A DNA stretch of 64,000 nucleotides, taken from contig NC_057867.1 of the NCBI RefSeq assembly GCF_019393635.1, forward strand, positions 58,168,492-58,232,491, given 5' to 3'. The position numbers and the translations under genes were made by a program. This document shows, in pieces, positions 11,261 to 21,840 of the stretch. The stretch is from Dromiciops gliroides (taxonomy: Eukaryota; Chordata; Mammalia; Microbiotheria; Microbiotheriidae). The stretch's first letter is position 1. Each line of letters opens with the position of its first letter. The notes beneath the pieces were generated by a model. It was not told the origin of the DNA, ran no database searches, and saw only the letters and a program-made list of their open reading frames with translations.

Positions 11261-12335
11261 GAAGAGAGTTTTATGGGGAGGGTGAGTTACTGGCAGAGCC
11301 TGGACCCCTAAACCTAGGTCTCCTCAATCTTTGGCCAGTGTTCTTTTCATTCCTCTGGGGCTGGAAAAAGATGGCATTTCTCACATGAATTTGTTGAATG
11401 TGCAGCACTATACAAGTCATTCCCCTTTTCCTCCCATTTCTGTTGTTTGCCATGCCATACTGAAGCACTAAACCATGGAAGCAATGGATAAAGGCTCACA
11501 AGGGGAGGCACAGAGGAACTATGGAGAAGAAAAGTCTTGCCAGGACTTAATATGATGTTTTGAAAACTGTTATTCTCAAGGAAAAAAAATCTCACCTCCA
11601 ATGAACCCCTCCAGCCCCCTACCCCTACTCTGGTACCTAAGAAATTGGATTGCAGGAACCAGATCAGCTGCTTCCCTTTAAAAGCTCTATCTAGTGGTCA
11701 AATAGAAAACTTCCATATGTATGTAAATATCTTCCAAGTCCGATTCCTACTAACTAAAAGATGACTGCATCTTCATTTTATGATTAATAATAAATATAGT
11801 ACATTTTCAATTAGAGAGTTTATTTTCTTTATACATAATGCAATAATATATTTATATGCAATTTACTTTCTTGGGAATGAATATATTACTGCAAATGAGA
11901 CACGAAAATACATGATAAATTGCATTCTAATGCTCAAATCATTTTCCATTTTGTGGATGTACATAAATACAGCTTCATTATGAGATTACCAATTTTCTTT
12001 TACATAAGAACCAGTTTCACCTGCTAAAAATACTGCCAAATATATACAGTATAGGTTTGCTAACAGGGAGTTGAGCTATTTCAATGTGCTTGTCCCTGAT
12101 AAACTCAGTCCCAACTTGCTGAAGTAGACTTTTACTATAGATATGGTCTGTTCTCCCATATTGCTCACCATCCTATAAGAGGAGCCCAATTTGTTGCCAA
12201 GGCAATTTACTGATAGGAAGATTTTACTTTTTTAAAAATCTAATATCCAAATGGCCTAGGATGAGTACTTGGCAGGAAGGGGAGACTTAGAGATGAGGAG
12301 GAACCAGCTTGAAAATGAGGACCTAGCTAGGGAGG
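11261..12335. other. AT-rich unique DNA, no gene
   Basis: No gene or repeat recognised. 11770-12060 is very AT-rich with several TAAT and ATGCAA-type motifs. It could be conserved non-coding DNA, but this cannot be judged from one genome. Confidence 0.35.
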
Positions 12336-12339
12336 CTAC

Positions 12340-12530
12340 TGGCGTAATGAAGTAAAGTGCTAGGGAGTCAGAGAACCTGGGCATGATTGCCTCCTCTATT
12401 GTTTACTGATTTTCTCATCTTAAGTCCCTTACCCTCTCTGGGTCTCAGTTTCCTTCTCTACAAAAAGAAGGAATTGAATGAGATGATCTTCAAGGTCCCT
12501 TCATGTTCTAATATATTTCATTAGTCTGTG
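12340..12530 (+). repeat. MIR-type SINE, sense
   Basis: Diverged copy: 'gggagtcagagaacctggg', 'ctgggtctcagtttccttc', 'gagatgatcttcaaggtccc'. Confidence 0.55.
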
Positions 12531-12534
12531 CCCT

Positions 12535-13190
12535 CATTGATGTAGACATTCTAATGATGTAGATTTCAACTCAGCTATGCCTGACCAACTTGGGCATTTA
12601 ATGCCTATGTGCTCCTGCAAGTCTTCTCCAATTCATTGTTCATCCAATATCCTGCTCTAAATTTGATGATTTTTAAAAACGTTGTTACATAACAAACAAA
12701 GAAAGGATCAAACAAAGCCAGCCCATCACCAAGACCCATTCAGATAACTACTTCTAACACCTTGGTAACCATATACCAAAGACCAAAAGGGTATCGCTCC
12801 CCAATTATACACTTTTCTCAGGACAAACTCCTCCTTTGTCATGTGATATGTCCTCCTCCTATCCCCCTTCCCCTCTTCAATACCTTTGGACAACCCACTA
12901 GGGCAATCCAACTGGTTAGGGTGGTATAACAGATGTCATTAATTATTAAATACCTGGTTGAGAGGCACTGAGTGTACATGTGTGTATGTGAGGGCTCAGA
13001 GAGCTTTCGGGAAGAGGAACAGATTAGAAGGAAGTTATCCTTTTCAACTTTGGTTTAAGAAATGAAGAGTTTAGAAAACATATGGTAGATCACTGACATG
13101 GAAACTATGCTCTGTCTACCTCTTGCCTCCTCCCATGACCTGTGAGACTCACATTTTAGTTTTCTCTTCTGTATAAAATAAGGTAATAGT
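12535..13190. other. unique sequence, no gene seen
   Basis: No recognisable gene or repeat. A short minus frame at 12726-12911 has no motif. Confidence 0.4.
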
Positions 13191-13199
13191 ATCTATACT

Positions 13200-13660
13200 A
13201 TACTCCATGCCCTCAAAGAGCTTTTGCATGTGCAGCAGCTACACCCTGGTAAATTGTCTTAGCAGAAAGGCTAAACCAGGTTGAGAATAATGGACAGGCC
13301 TCAAACCTATCACTGAGTTAAGGGGATGTCTACCCCAAGCATGTGAAGATTTCCTGTGATGGATGGGCAGATGAGAGCAATTTGTTCCAAAGGCCATGAA
13401 GGCAGCTGAAGCAGAAGCTGTGAGTATTAGAGCTTGGTCAGACATCCAAGATGCCAAGGCCAACCACTGCATCCTGAGCCATTGCCAGTTGTCTTGACTT
13501 TTGTCTTGCCACTGGACTTCAATTACTCAAGATGAGAGAGTGAGGTTGATGACTTTGTACAACTCTGCCCCACTTAAATTGAATTCACACAAGAGTCAAG
13601 ACATCACCTGTGATCTCACTGGTCCTCTGTAAAAATGAAAGACAAACAACAACATACGAT
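13200..13660 (+). repeat. marsupial-specific interspersed repeat (MAR4-like)
   Basis: Begins near 'gcatgtgcagcagctacacc' and ends 'gaaagacaaacaacaacat'. Its last ~150 bp reappear in antisense at 45660-45830 ('ctttccttctcaaagagcatc', 'tgagggagggctgtgcaaag'). I recall this sequence as a common marsupial SINE-like family; the exact name is uncertain. Confidence 0.55.
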
Positions 13661-13814
13661 CACTAATTTCCTGCAAAATAAATCATGAAATGGGCGTCAC
13701 TCATGTGTCAGCCTGTGCTACAGCTATGATGTAATTACTGTTCTTCTTTGATAAGCCAATCACAGAAAGACAGTTATCCCTCAGAAGACTGGATTGGCCA
13801 ATTTTCTGTTATTG

Positions 13815-13934
13815 ATGCTCTCAGCTGTTCTCTGGGTACTTTCTCCTTGAACTGAAGCAAAATCTATGTAAATGGGTTACGTTCAGGCCAAACATTGTAT
13901 ACTCCCGTCTTCCTGACATCCTTCTGAAGGGAGG
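13815..13934 (+). repeat. 120-bp inverted repeat, left arm
   Basis: Starts atgctctcagctgttctc and ends catccttctgaagggagg. The reverse complement lies at 14894-15013. I find one mismatch, G versus A in the 'actccc[g/a]tcttcc' block, so 119 of 120 bases pair. It belongs to no repeat family I know. Confidence 0.9.
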
Positions 13935-14234
13935 AAATAGCAAATTCATTGCCTTTATATACTGTATATGATGATATGGTATTGTAAATGAAAAAATAAA
14001 AAATAAAAGAGTTATTAAATATTGAAACCCCTTCTTGACTTTTGGCCCACCCTGTCCTTAAAGGGTCATCAATGCAAAAGATGGCTATGCTTGTTCTTCT
14101 GGAATCAAGCAGTAGAAGATAAACAAACAAATTCAACAAATCTTTAGAGGTATTTTTCTCAGGAGCTCTCTCACCCAAAAAGAGGGGCCTACATCTGATC
14201 TGTCTCCAAAATTATCACTAAAAGTATGCTTATG

Positions 14235-14505
14235 CATAATAACAAAAGCTTTTATATCATGCAGACAGGCACTCTGTAAAGTACTTTCCAAATATTATCT
14301 CATTTGATCTTCACAACAACAACTTTGCAAGGTAGGTACTATTATTATTGTGCCCATTTTATAGTTGAGGAAATTGAAGCAAATGGAAGTTGAATTACAT
14401 GTTCAGGGGTCACAAATCTAGTTAGGGTATGAGGCTGCATTTGAACTCATGCCTTCTTGAAGCTAGACCCAGCAACCTATCCACCAAACCACCTAGCGTA
14501 AGTGA
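14235..14505 (-). repeat. MIR-like SINE, antisense
   Basis: Antisense order: 'aatattatctcatttgatc', 'ggtaggtactattattattg', 'gaggaaattgaagcaaatgg', 'aaaccacctag'. Lies inside the inverted-repeat spacer. Confidence 0.65.
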
Positions 14506-14657
14506 TGTCAACATTTCAGAAGGCCTATGTAGGCCTTAGTTTCCCATTCTACAAAATAGGAGAAACAAAACATTATTCCCAGATAGTCAACTTATTTTTT
14601 TAATTGGGGGGGGGGACATTTTGATGTGGAGTCACTTCCCATTCAGGCAGAAGAGTT

Positions 14658-14682
14658 GTGTGTGTGTGTGTGTGTGTGTTGT
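14658..14682. repeat. (TG)n microsatellite
   Basis: About eleven TG units followed by an interrupted 'ttgtgta'. Confidence 0.8.
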
Positions 14683-14893
14683 GTAGTATACACTTCAACA
14701 TTCTGAGCATTTTGGCAGTCACAAACTCACAGAATTGCTCTCATATGTCTTAGGAAGGCAGACAGTTTTCTCTAGGGTGTCATTCATTGAAAACCATGGT
14801 TTTCTGGTGTTTCTTCTACTCATACCCTGCATTAGCCCACCACAGTTGCCTTTTCTTTTATTGTACTATGGAAGTTGTCTTCACCCTCTTCAC

Positions 14894-15013
14894 CCTCCCT
14901 TCAGAAGGATGTCAGGAAGATGGGAGTATACAATGTTTGGCCTGAACGTAACCCATTTACATAGATTTTGCTTCAGTTCAAGGAGAAAGTACCCAGAGAA
15001 CAGCTGAGAGCAT
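14894..15013 (-). repeat. 120-bp inverted repeat, right arm
   Basis: Reverse complement of 13815-13934 with one mismatch. It lies in a strongly pyrimidine-rich context (14870-14900 and 15014-15070), which may have favoured strand invasion or template switching. The plus-strand open frame 14735-15007 runs into this arm and is probably a by-product. Confidence 0.9.
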
Positions 15014-16125
15014 TTTCTCTCCTTCCCTCTCCCCATCCCACCCTCTCCTCTTCCTCTGCTCTCAACCTTCCAAAGCCCTTGTTTGCCATTGCTGGCATAG
15101 ATGGAACTGGCCTCATTTGAGTCATTCTTCAGTACTAACTTAACCAGCCGCAGTGAAGTAAATCCATTTCTGTACCACTGAAAACACTCATATTGAAATA
15201 GCTTTTGAAGGATGTGAATTCATAGGTCTAAATCATCCCCAATAATGATCAAGTTATTAACTGGCTGTCTAAGTAGGGCCCCTGGAAGTCATGCTTCTCA
15301 CTTCTCTCTGTTCAGCATAGTGCTTCCCAACTAAGTTTAAAGGAATATTTTCACCAGTTCTCTTTGCTGTCTTCAAATCTGAGATTATCTGTCAGCCATC
15401 GTGCTGAAAACCCAGTGACTCATATCATTACTGTAATTTTCCAGCATCTGATCATATGTGCACTCAACAGCTTTCTTGTCGTGACAGTGATTCAGAAGAT
15501 TTGATTCTTATAAAACTCATTTATAATCAGTCTTACATCTATCTCATTTGGTAGCTTTTTACTTTTATAAGTGCTAAGGCACTTTCTAATTAATAAAGGT
15601 TACCTAAATTATAAAATAAAATGAGAGATTTTTAGGGTTATTTTCACCAAAATTTCATCCTTTTTGTGTTTAGCATATTGTTCTCCATGTTTTAAATGGG
15701 CCAATTAGACCATTTAAAGAAATGCAACGCAGAAAATAGAATTCTTCTTGGATTGTTTTTAGATGTCTGTATGAGGGTCCTCTCTATGATCATCAATAGA
15801 TAACCAACCGCAACATAAATGTATCCTGTCTTATTAAACATATATTTCAAGTGGTTAATGCATATTTAATTACAATGTAATGAGTAGTTAGTTTTAAACT
15901 TTAAAAATAATTTTATCATTAATTACTCAAGGTTCATTTATCAACCAGAGGAACAATGAATTTGGAGAAATTGCAAGTTCTCAGAATAGAAATATTAAAA
16001 ATGATTTGTAAATGTAATAAGGAAACTATTTTTTTAAAAGAAAGCCATTGAGATCTTAAGAATGTAAATGGAAACTGACTTTTATAACTCGCATCTTGAT
16101 TGTCTCCCTGAGATAGGATAGAGAA
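15014..16125. other. unique DNA, candidate conserved non-coding sequence
   Basis: Apart from a CT-rich stretch at 15014-15070, no repeat is recognised for about 1.1 kb, unusual in this window. The text is AT-rich with homeodomain-like TAATTA and 'atcattaattact' motifs. No coding frame is supported. Confidence 0.35.
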
Positions 16126-16127
16126 GG

Positions 16128-16375
16128 AGCTCTTAACCTTGTGTCCAAGGACCCCCAAGAGGTCTGTGGATAAATTTTAAGCAGTCCATGAATTGAGAGA
16201 GGAACAAAATTACATCTTTCTTTTCACTACCACTGACCTTAATTTGGCATTTCCTACAATTATGATTGTAGGCAATAAACATGATTCTGAGAAGGGGTCC
16301 ATCTATGGATTTCACTGGACTGACAGTACTCCCAAAGGGGTCCGTGACAAAAAAAGTGAAGACCCTCTGGCCTGC
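16128..16375. mobile_element. hAT-like non-autonomous DNA transposon (MITE)
   Basis: Starts 'gctcttaaccttgtgtcc' and ends 'aaaggggtccgtgac ... gaagaccct'. Internal landmarks 'aaattacatctttcttttc' and 'attctgagaaggggtcc' match the copy at 3338-3572. Confidence 0.65.
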
Positions 16376-16569
16376 TCTAATCAGGTACTACTAGTTTCCA
16401 AGTTAACCATTACCTGGTATTTCTAACATAAAGTGAAGAAGCCAGAAACCAAAGACTGAAAATGTCTTAATTTGTAGGGCCTATAAATTTACTTAGATTA
16501 CAACTAAAAACAATATTGTTTTAAGCTATATGTTTTATTCTATTTACCTTGCATTAAGAAGGAGCACAG

Positions 16570-16745
16570 TCTAGGTAGTGAACACTAAGCTTAGAATATG
16601 AAGGACCAGGATTCAATCCTGTTAACATGATCCTGGGCAAATCATTTAACCCCTTTGTACATCAGGGAGCTCCTGTAAGTTCTGTGTTCATCGAAGGAGC
16701 TTATATACCGAGAGTTCCCCACACTGAGGGTTTATACTTCTTAGG
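16570..16745 (+). repeat. MIR-like SINE, variant tail
   Basis: Diverged sense copy: 'gatcctgggcaaatcatttaacc', then the tail type 'gagagttccccacactgag' shared with the 7488-7710 copy. Confidence 0.5.
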
Positions 16746-17045
16746 TAACTAGCATTTATTAGTTGCCTTTCTTCTATTTAAAACTCCTAGGCCATGACTT
16801 ATCAAGCTATGAATTCCTGGAATGCTAACACTATGCCTTTCTCAGCTAGTTCCCAATAACCTCCTTTACCCCTATCCAAGTGATAACCCAGAATGACTTG
16901 GTAACCTGAGTTACTGATAAAGGGAGCAGACTATTCTAAGCTATACAATGAAGGGTTAAATATAACTTATGTTGAATACTTTAATTCCTCCATTGATATA
17001 GACAAGATCCATTTGATGTGGTTGATGATGGTCTTTGGGAGTGAC
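16746..17045. other. unique sequence, no gene seen
   Basis: AT-rich DNA with no repeat or coding signature. Confidence 0.4.
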
Positions 17046-17048
17046 CAT

Positions 17049-17325
17049 GGCTGCCTGTGGTAGTGCTTATCTAGAATCCCTGTTACTGGGAAGGCTGAAT
17101 CTGGTGGGTCAGTTGAGCTTGAGAGTTCTGAGCTGCATTAAGGCTGATGCTAACTGGGTAGGAGTGAAGACTGGCACCTATGCAGCAAGCCCCTGGCAGT
17201 AGGTATCAAAAGAAGGGCCAGTTGGCCCAGATTGGGACAGAGCAGATCAAAGCTTCCCAGCTGATCACTTGTGGGATGAGGCCGGTGCCTGGCTAAATTC
17301 AGTCTGGGAGACAGTCTAAAAAAAG
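17049..17325 (+). pseudogene. RN7SL pseudogene: 7SL (SRP) RNA retropseudogene
   Basis: The functional parent is the RNA scaffold of the signal recognition particle, a Pol III transcript. This copy follows the 7SL sequence from 5' Alu domain to 3' end. 'gttactgggaaggctga' aligns with the 7SL block ctactcgggaggctga, 'gttgagcttgagagttctg' with cttgagtccaggagttctg, and 'ttggcccagattggg' with ccggcccaggtcgg. Further right, 'cagagcagatcaaa' and 'gctgatcacttgtgggat' match the S-domain blocks ggagcaggtcaaa and gctgatcagtagtgggat. It ends in a short A-run. Divergence from the human sequence I recall is high, with a net loss of roughly ten bases in the middle, so this is a decayed retrocopy and not the active gene. 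Presence of the S domain means it is not an Alu-like SINE. Confidence 0.75.
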
Positions 17326-17599
17326 GAGGGGGGAGAGAGAGAGAGAAACAAAGTAACCAAAAACTTGTTAACTTAATAACTAGGCAGCCTGCAAACAGCT
17401 GACCCTATTGCTGAGCCCATCTTGCTATGTCAGTTTGTATTGAGAAGGGAGTTACACATCTGTGCCATGAGATAATAGACATTAATGGAGAATGATTACC
17501 CTGAATATACAGGCAAAAGCAGAAGTGGGCCCTCTACACCAAGTTGGTAAAGCCTTATGAGGCAATGCAAAGCAAACATTGTATACTGTTATGGATATA

Positions 17600-17676
17600 T
17601 AGGGTATCCCAAAAATCTTAGGGCAGCTTTAACCTATTACAGCAGTAAATTGCACTAAGACTTTTGTGACACTGTA
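17600..17676. mobile_element. small palindromic mariner-like MITE
   Basis: The left end 'gggtatcccaaaaatctta' and the right end 'ctaagacttttgtgacact' are inverted copies of each other (about 77 bp in total), next to TA dinucleotides. The style cccaaaa-tctta is that of mariner/Tc1 termini. No transposase is present. Confidence 0.6.
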
Positions 17677-17806
17677 CTTCTCCATCCTCATAGTTATATT
17701 TTAGCTTCATTCCCAAATATGCATGTGTTGGGGAGAGGGCAGACAAATTTTCATAGAGTTTTAAGCCTTGTTGCATTATATGTTTTTTTTTTCTTTTCCT
17801 TTTTTT

Positions 17807-18091
17807 TTCAGGGCAATGGGAGTTAAGTGACTTGCCCAGGGTCACACAGCTAGTAAGTATCAAGTGTCTGAAGCCAGATTTGAACTCAGGCACTCCTGAC
17901 TCCAGGGCCGGTGCTCTATCCACTGCGCCACCTAGCTGCCCCTGTTCCTTGTGTTTTAAAGAATGTGTGCTTGACTGTGAATTTGGGAAGCTCAGTAAAT
18001 ATTGCAGAGATCCACTTTGTCTGGGGCCTGGCAAAATGGAATGATTTTGAGCTGGATCTAGATTTATCCACTGCGCCACCTAGCTGCCCCC
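17807..18091 (-). mobile_element. composite SINE: SINE head + 120-bp spacer + full SINE
   Basis: On the minus strand the unit begins at 18091 with a SINE head of about 28 bp (gcagctaggtggcgcagtgg), runs through about 120 bp of non-SINE DNA, then enters a complete short-form SINE (17943 to 17813) ending in a poly(A) complement. The whole 285-bp unit is bounded by one 15-bp duplication, tcttttccttttttt, at 17792-17806 and 18092-18106. It therefore moved as a single retrotransposed RNA. Confidence 0.75.
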
Positions 18092-18106
18092 TCTTTTCCT
18101 TTTTTT

Positions 18107-18480
18107 AAAGGACTGATTCCATTGAAGAATTTAGAGTGTGATTTATGCAAGTAGATTTTCCACTGACATAATTTTCATTTTCTGTTTTTTGTATTTTAAA
18201 CAAGTTAACCAAATAGTTGTGCTGACTGATATCTACTGTGGCTGATACTGTCTACAAAGCATTAGCAATGGAGAATCTTGCTTTTTATCTCTTTTTCCCC
18301 TGAATTACTGACTTTCTCTTTTGTCCTGAGGATGTACATATGAGGTCCTAAGGCTATACACATATGAAGACACAGAGTTTAAACTCTTAAATATACATTA
18401 TCTGAACTTCAGGATTAAGAGAAACTGTTTTGTCTGGTTATTACCACCGTTCTTTCAAAATTGAACCCTAATTAGCAAAG
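18107..18480. other. unique sequence, no gene seen
   Basis: AT-rich DNA without recognised repeat or gene. Confidence 0.4.
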
Positions 18481-18484
18481 AATT

Positions 18485-19035
18485 AGAAATAAAGGGAATG
18501 GCAATTATGGTATATGAATGTAATGGAATAGTTTTGTGCTATAAAAAATGATGAGCAGGAAAATTTCAGAAAAGCCTGGAAAGACTTAAGTGGATTGATG
18601 CAGAGTGAAGTGAGCAGAACCAGGAGAACATTGTACATAGTAATAGCAACACTGTGTGATGATCAGCTGTGATAGACTCAGCTTTTCTCAGCAATACAAT
18701 GATCTAAGACAATTACAAAGGACTCTTGATGGAAATGTTCTCCACATTCAGAAAAAAGAACTGTGGAATCTGAATTCAGATTGAACCATACTGTTTCTAC
18801 TTTTTGGGGGGTTTTTCCCCCTTTTTTAGGTTTTACCCTTTTGTTCTGATTCTTCTTTCACAACATGACTAATGCAGAAATGTTTAATGTGACTGTACAT
18901 GTATAACCTATATCAGATTGCTTTCTTTCTTGGGGGAGGGGGGAGGAAAGGGAGGGAGGGAGAAAAATTTGGAACTAAAAATGTTATAAAAAACAAATGT
19001 TCAAAAATATCTTTACATGTAACTGGAAAATAACA
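18485..19035 (+). mobile_element. L1-like LINE, 5'-truncated 3' end
   Basis: Starts at the end of an ORF2-like region ('tttgtgctataaaaaatgatg') and runs through a 3' UTR with 'gtgagcagaaccaggagaac', 'gcaatacaatgatctaagac' and 'cctatatcagattgc'. It ends with an A-rich tail near 19030. The 62395-63245 copy shares the ORF2 end. The tandem array begins directly after it. Confidence 0.7.
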
Positions 19036-19321
19036 AAATGCTTTTATGATTTTAAAAAATGGAACCCCAAATATCCCTTTGTTTGGAGGCTGGACACATG
19101 GATATCCCTCAAGGGCTTTTGTGATTTGTTCAGATTGTACTCTCACAGCTAAAGACTTATGGCTAAACAAAAGGACAAAGAAGGAGAATTTGGTTTATGC
19201 AAACACACACACACAGACAGAGAGGTACACACAAGGAAATAGTTCATTGAAAGAAGTTACAGGTCCTAACTATGTATGAAGATAAAGAATAGAAGCTACC
19301 TCTTTAAATGTTTAGCATCTA

Positions 19322-19478
19322 GGGGCAGCTAGGTGGCACAGTGGATAAAGCACCGGCCCTGGATTCAGGAAGACTTGGGTTCAAATCCAACCTCTGACAC
19401 TTGACACTTATTAGCTGTGTGACCCTGGGCAAGTCACTTAACCCTCATTGCCCTGCCCCAAAAACCAAAATAAAAAAG
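19322..19478 (+). mobile_element. tRNA-derived marsupial SINE, short form
   Basis: Sense copy inside the first array unit. Duplication aaatgtttagcatcta / aaatgtttagcctcta at 19306-19321 and 19479-19494. Confidence 0.9.
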
Positions 19479-20433
19479 AAATGTTTAGCCTCTAAATTAT
19501 GGTGATCCCAGATTCTTTTACATCTCATTTCTAGGGTTAACTCAGGATTTAATCCCAAATATTCCATTTTTTGGTACTGGACATGGAGAACTTCCCTTAA
19601 GGAATTAAGTTTTTGATTTAGCACAAATACATAAGAATGAGGGCCAACATTGATGGAGTTAAAGGTCCTAGACTTGATCCTGTATGAATAAGATACAGAG
19701 CTGAGGCTCTCTAGAGGGTTAAGCATCTAACTGTTGGGGTTTATACATATATACACAAATACCTCCCCCAACACACACATAGGACATCATTGCCGACTCA
19801 ACAGTGTTGGTTAGACAGTAAAAGTACAGATTTCTTTATAGAGAGCAGAGGTCCACTAGAATGTGAAGTGTATGACCTTAAAGGTCCACCCAAGTTCTGT
19901 TATGTCCACTTCCAGGGTTATTTTCAGAATAGAATGCCAAATAACCCTTTGGTTTGACTCTGGACAGCAAGAAACTCCCTCAAGAATCTATGTTGAGTTA
20001 TGTTGCAGATTGTATCACCACTCATATTTGTGAATATTACCAACAAACACACACACATACATTTAAGTACATAAGAGCAAGGGCTGACATTGTTGGGCTA
20101 AAAAGTGCTGGATTTTATGTTACAGGAAGTAAGATACAGAGCTGAGGCTCTTTAGAATATTAAGTATTTGACTGTTGAAGGGTAAAGATTCTATTATGTC
20201 TACTTGCTAGTTACCTCTCACAATATAATCCCAAGCATCCATTTATTTTGAAGCTGAACTTCAAGACTTCCCCTCAAATACCTTTGTTGATTTATTTATC
20301 AGATTACATTAGTGCTATGGTGACATGATAGCATGCTTCTGACTTAGGTAAATTAGCTGTGTATGACCTTCAAAATCACTTTATCTCACTAGACCCCCAA
20401 TTACTCACTTGTAAATTAAAAATAAGCATGTTT

Positions 20434-20601
20434 TGATTATAATATATAACCTATATCAGATTATTTGCTGGCTTTGGGAGAGGGGAGGGAAGGGAAGAAG
20501 CAAGAAAAATTTGGAACTCAAAACCTTACAAACAATGAATGTTGAAAACTATCTTTATGTGTAATTGGAAAAAATTAAATTAAACATTATTTTTTAAAAG
20601 T
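20434..20601 (+). mobile_element. L1-like LINE 3' end, severely truncated
   Basis: The last ~165 bp of the same family as 18485-19035 ('aacctatatcagattatttg', 'aaaaatttggaactcaaaa', 'atctttatgtgtaattgg') lies inside an array unit. 10-bp duplication aagcatgttt at 20424-20433 and 20602-20611. Confidence 0.85.
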
Positions 20602-21136
20602 AAGCATGTTTAAATAACTATGATATTCCTTCCCACTTTGGGTGTAAATTTAATAGATCAGCTTCTACATTTTTCCATAATAATGATGCTGGCTAAATGA
20701 GAAATTATAATATAATAATAATTGTATTATTACTGAAATTAAAATAAGATAAAGTGGATTGTATATGAAACTTACTCACACACACAAGAGCACCAACACT
20801 GATAATCCAACACTGTTGGGTTGTAAGGTACTAGAAATTGATCCTCTATATGATGAGATACAGAGCTGAGGCTTAGCTTTTTAGAATGTCTAGAATCTGA
20901 CCATGAAAATTGATGTCTAATTGTCACGGTTACTCCTCAGGATTCATTCATAAATATACATTTATTTTTAAGCAGAACTTCAAGAATCTCCTTCAAAAAC
21001 CTTTGCTGATTTGTTTTTCAGATTATATGTCTGGCGAGGTAATATAACATTCTTCTGATACTGGTAAATTACCAGTTTGTGACCTTCAAAATCACTTTAT
21101 CTCCCCAGGCCCCTCATTTTGTATTTGTTCAAAAAA

Positions 21137-21840
21137 CCCGGGAGCCATTACATACAACAGAAGCAGCAGCAGCAGAGGCAGCAGCAGAGACTGAGCTGTA
21201 CGGCCAAGATGTGTGACTTCACAGAGCATCAGACAGCTGAGTTCAAGGAGGCCTTCCAGCTGTTTGACCACAGCGGGGATGGAAAGATCTTATACAGCCA
21301 GTGTGGGGACGCGATGTGGGCCCTGCGCCAGAATCCCACCAATGCTGAGGTGGTCAAGGTCTTAGGGAATCCCAAGAGTGATGAGATGAATGTGAAGGTC
21401 TGCCAATGCTGCAGACTATAGCAAAGAATAAGGACCAGGGCACATATGAAGACTACGTAGAGGGGCTTCAGGTGTTTGATAAGGAAGGGAACAGCACAGT
21501 CATGGGGTCTGAAATACGGCACAGCCTCATCACTCTGGGTGAGAAGATGACCGAGGAAGAAGTGGAAGTGTTGTTCGCAGGGCATGAGGACAGCAATGGT
21601 TGTATCAACTACGAAGAGCTAGTCCAGATGGTGCTGAATGGCTGAGAACAAAAGTCCCCTTTCCACAAAGAATCCCCAAACTTTCTCAGTGTGAAAATGA
21701 TCCTCTCACCCCTGAAGCAACTAACTATATTGTCACGGTTACCAACATCCTTCCTTCCAACCCCCACCACATGTCCTCTTTGGCCTACCTGCTCTCTACT
21801 TTCACCAAATTAAACTTGCTAATTGCTCCTAAAAAAAACA
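21137..21840 (+). pseudogene. MYL6 pseudogene: processed MYL6 pseudogene (myosin essential light chain)
   Basis: The parent encodes the 151-residue essential light chain that binds the IQ motif in the neck of non-muscle and smooth-muscle myosin II. The ATG is at 21209, giving [16 protein letters not shown], the first EF-hand ([11 protein letters not shown]) and [12 protein letters not shown] 19-nt deletion near 21400, relative to the human cDNA I recall, removes the LDFEHFLP region and shifts frame. The downstream frame then continues [20 protein letters not shown] to [10 protein letters not shown] and a stop at 21643-21645. No introns interrupt it. The 5' leader is GCA-rich, and the 3' end has aattaaa followed by an A-run at 21831-21838. 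The EELV-MVLNG ending is that of the isoform named smooth-muscle type in human. It lies inside an array unit whose sequence resumes at about 21845. Non-functional as a full light chain. Confidence 0.93.

Larger units (their letters stand above)
13935..14893. other. spacer of the inverted repeat
   Basis: 959 bp that would form the loop of a cruciform. It contains an AT-rich stretch, an antisense MIR-type SINE (14235-14505), a G-run near 14607 and a (TG)n tract near 14658. No gene. Confidence 0.7.

Noticed and set aside
17618-18079. 153-codon minus-strand open frame, the longest in the window
   Set aside because: It is mostly the translation of the composite SINE (the GGAVDRAPALESGVPEFKS type peptide recurs wherever this SINE is read).
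21209-21645. MYL6 as a working gene or retrogene
   Set aside because: A 19-nt deletion breaks the frame in the middle and residues fixed in the family are changed; no promoter is evident.
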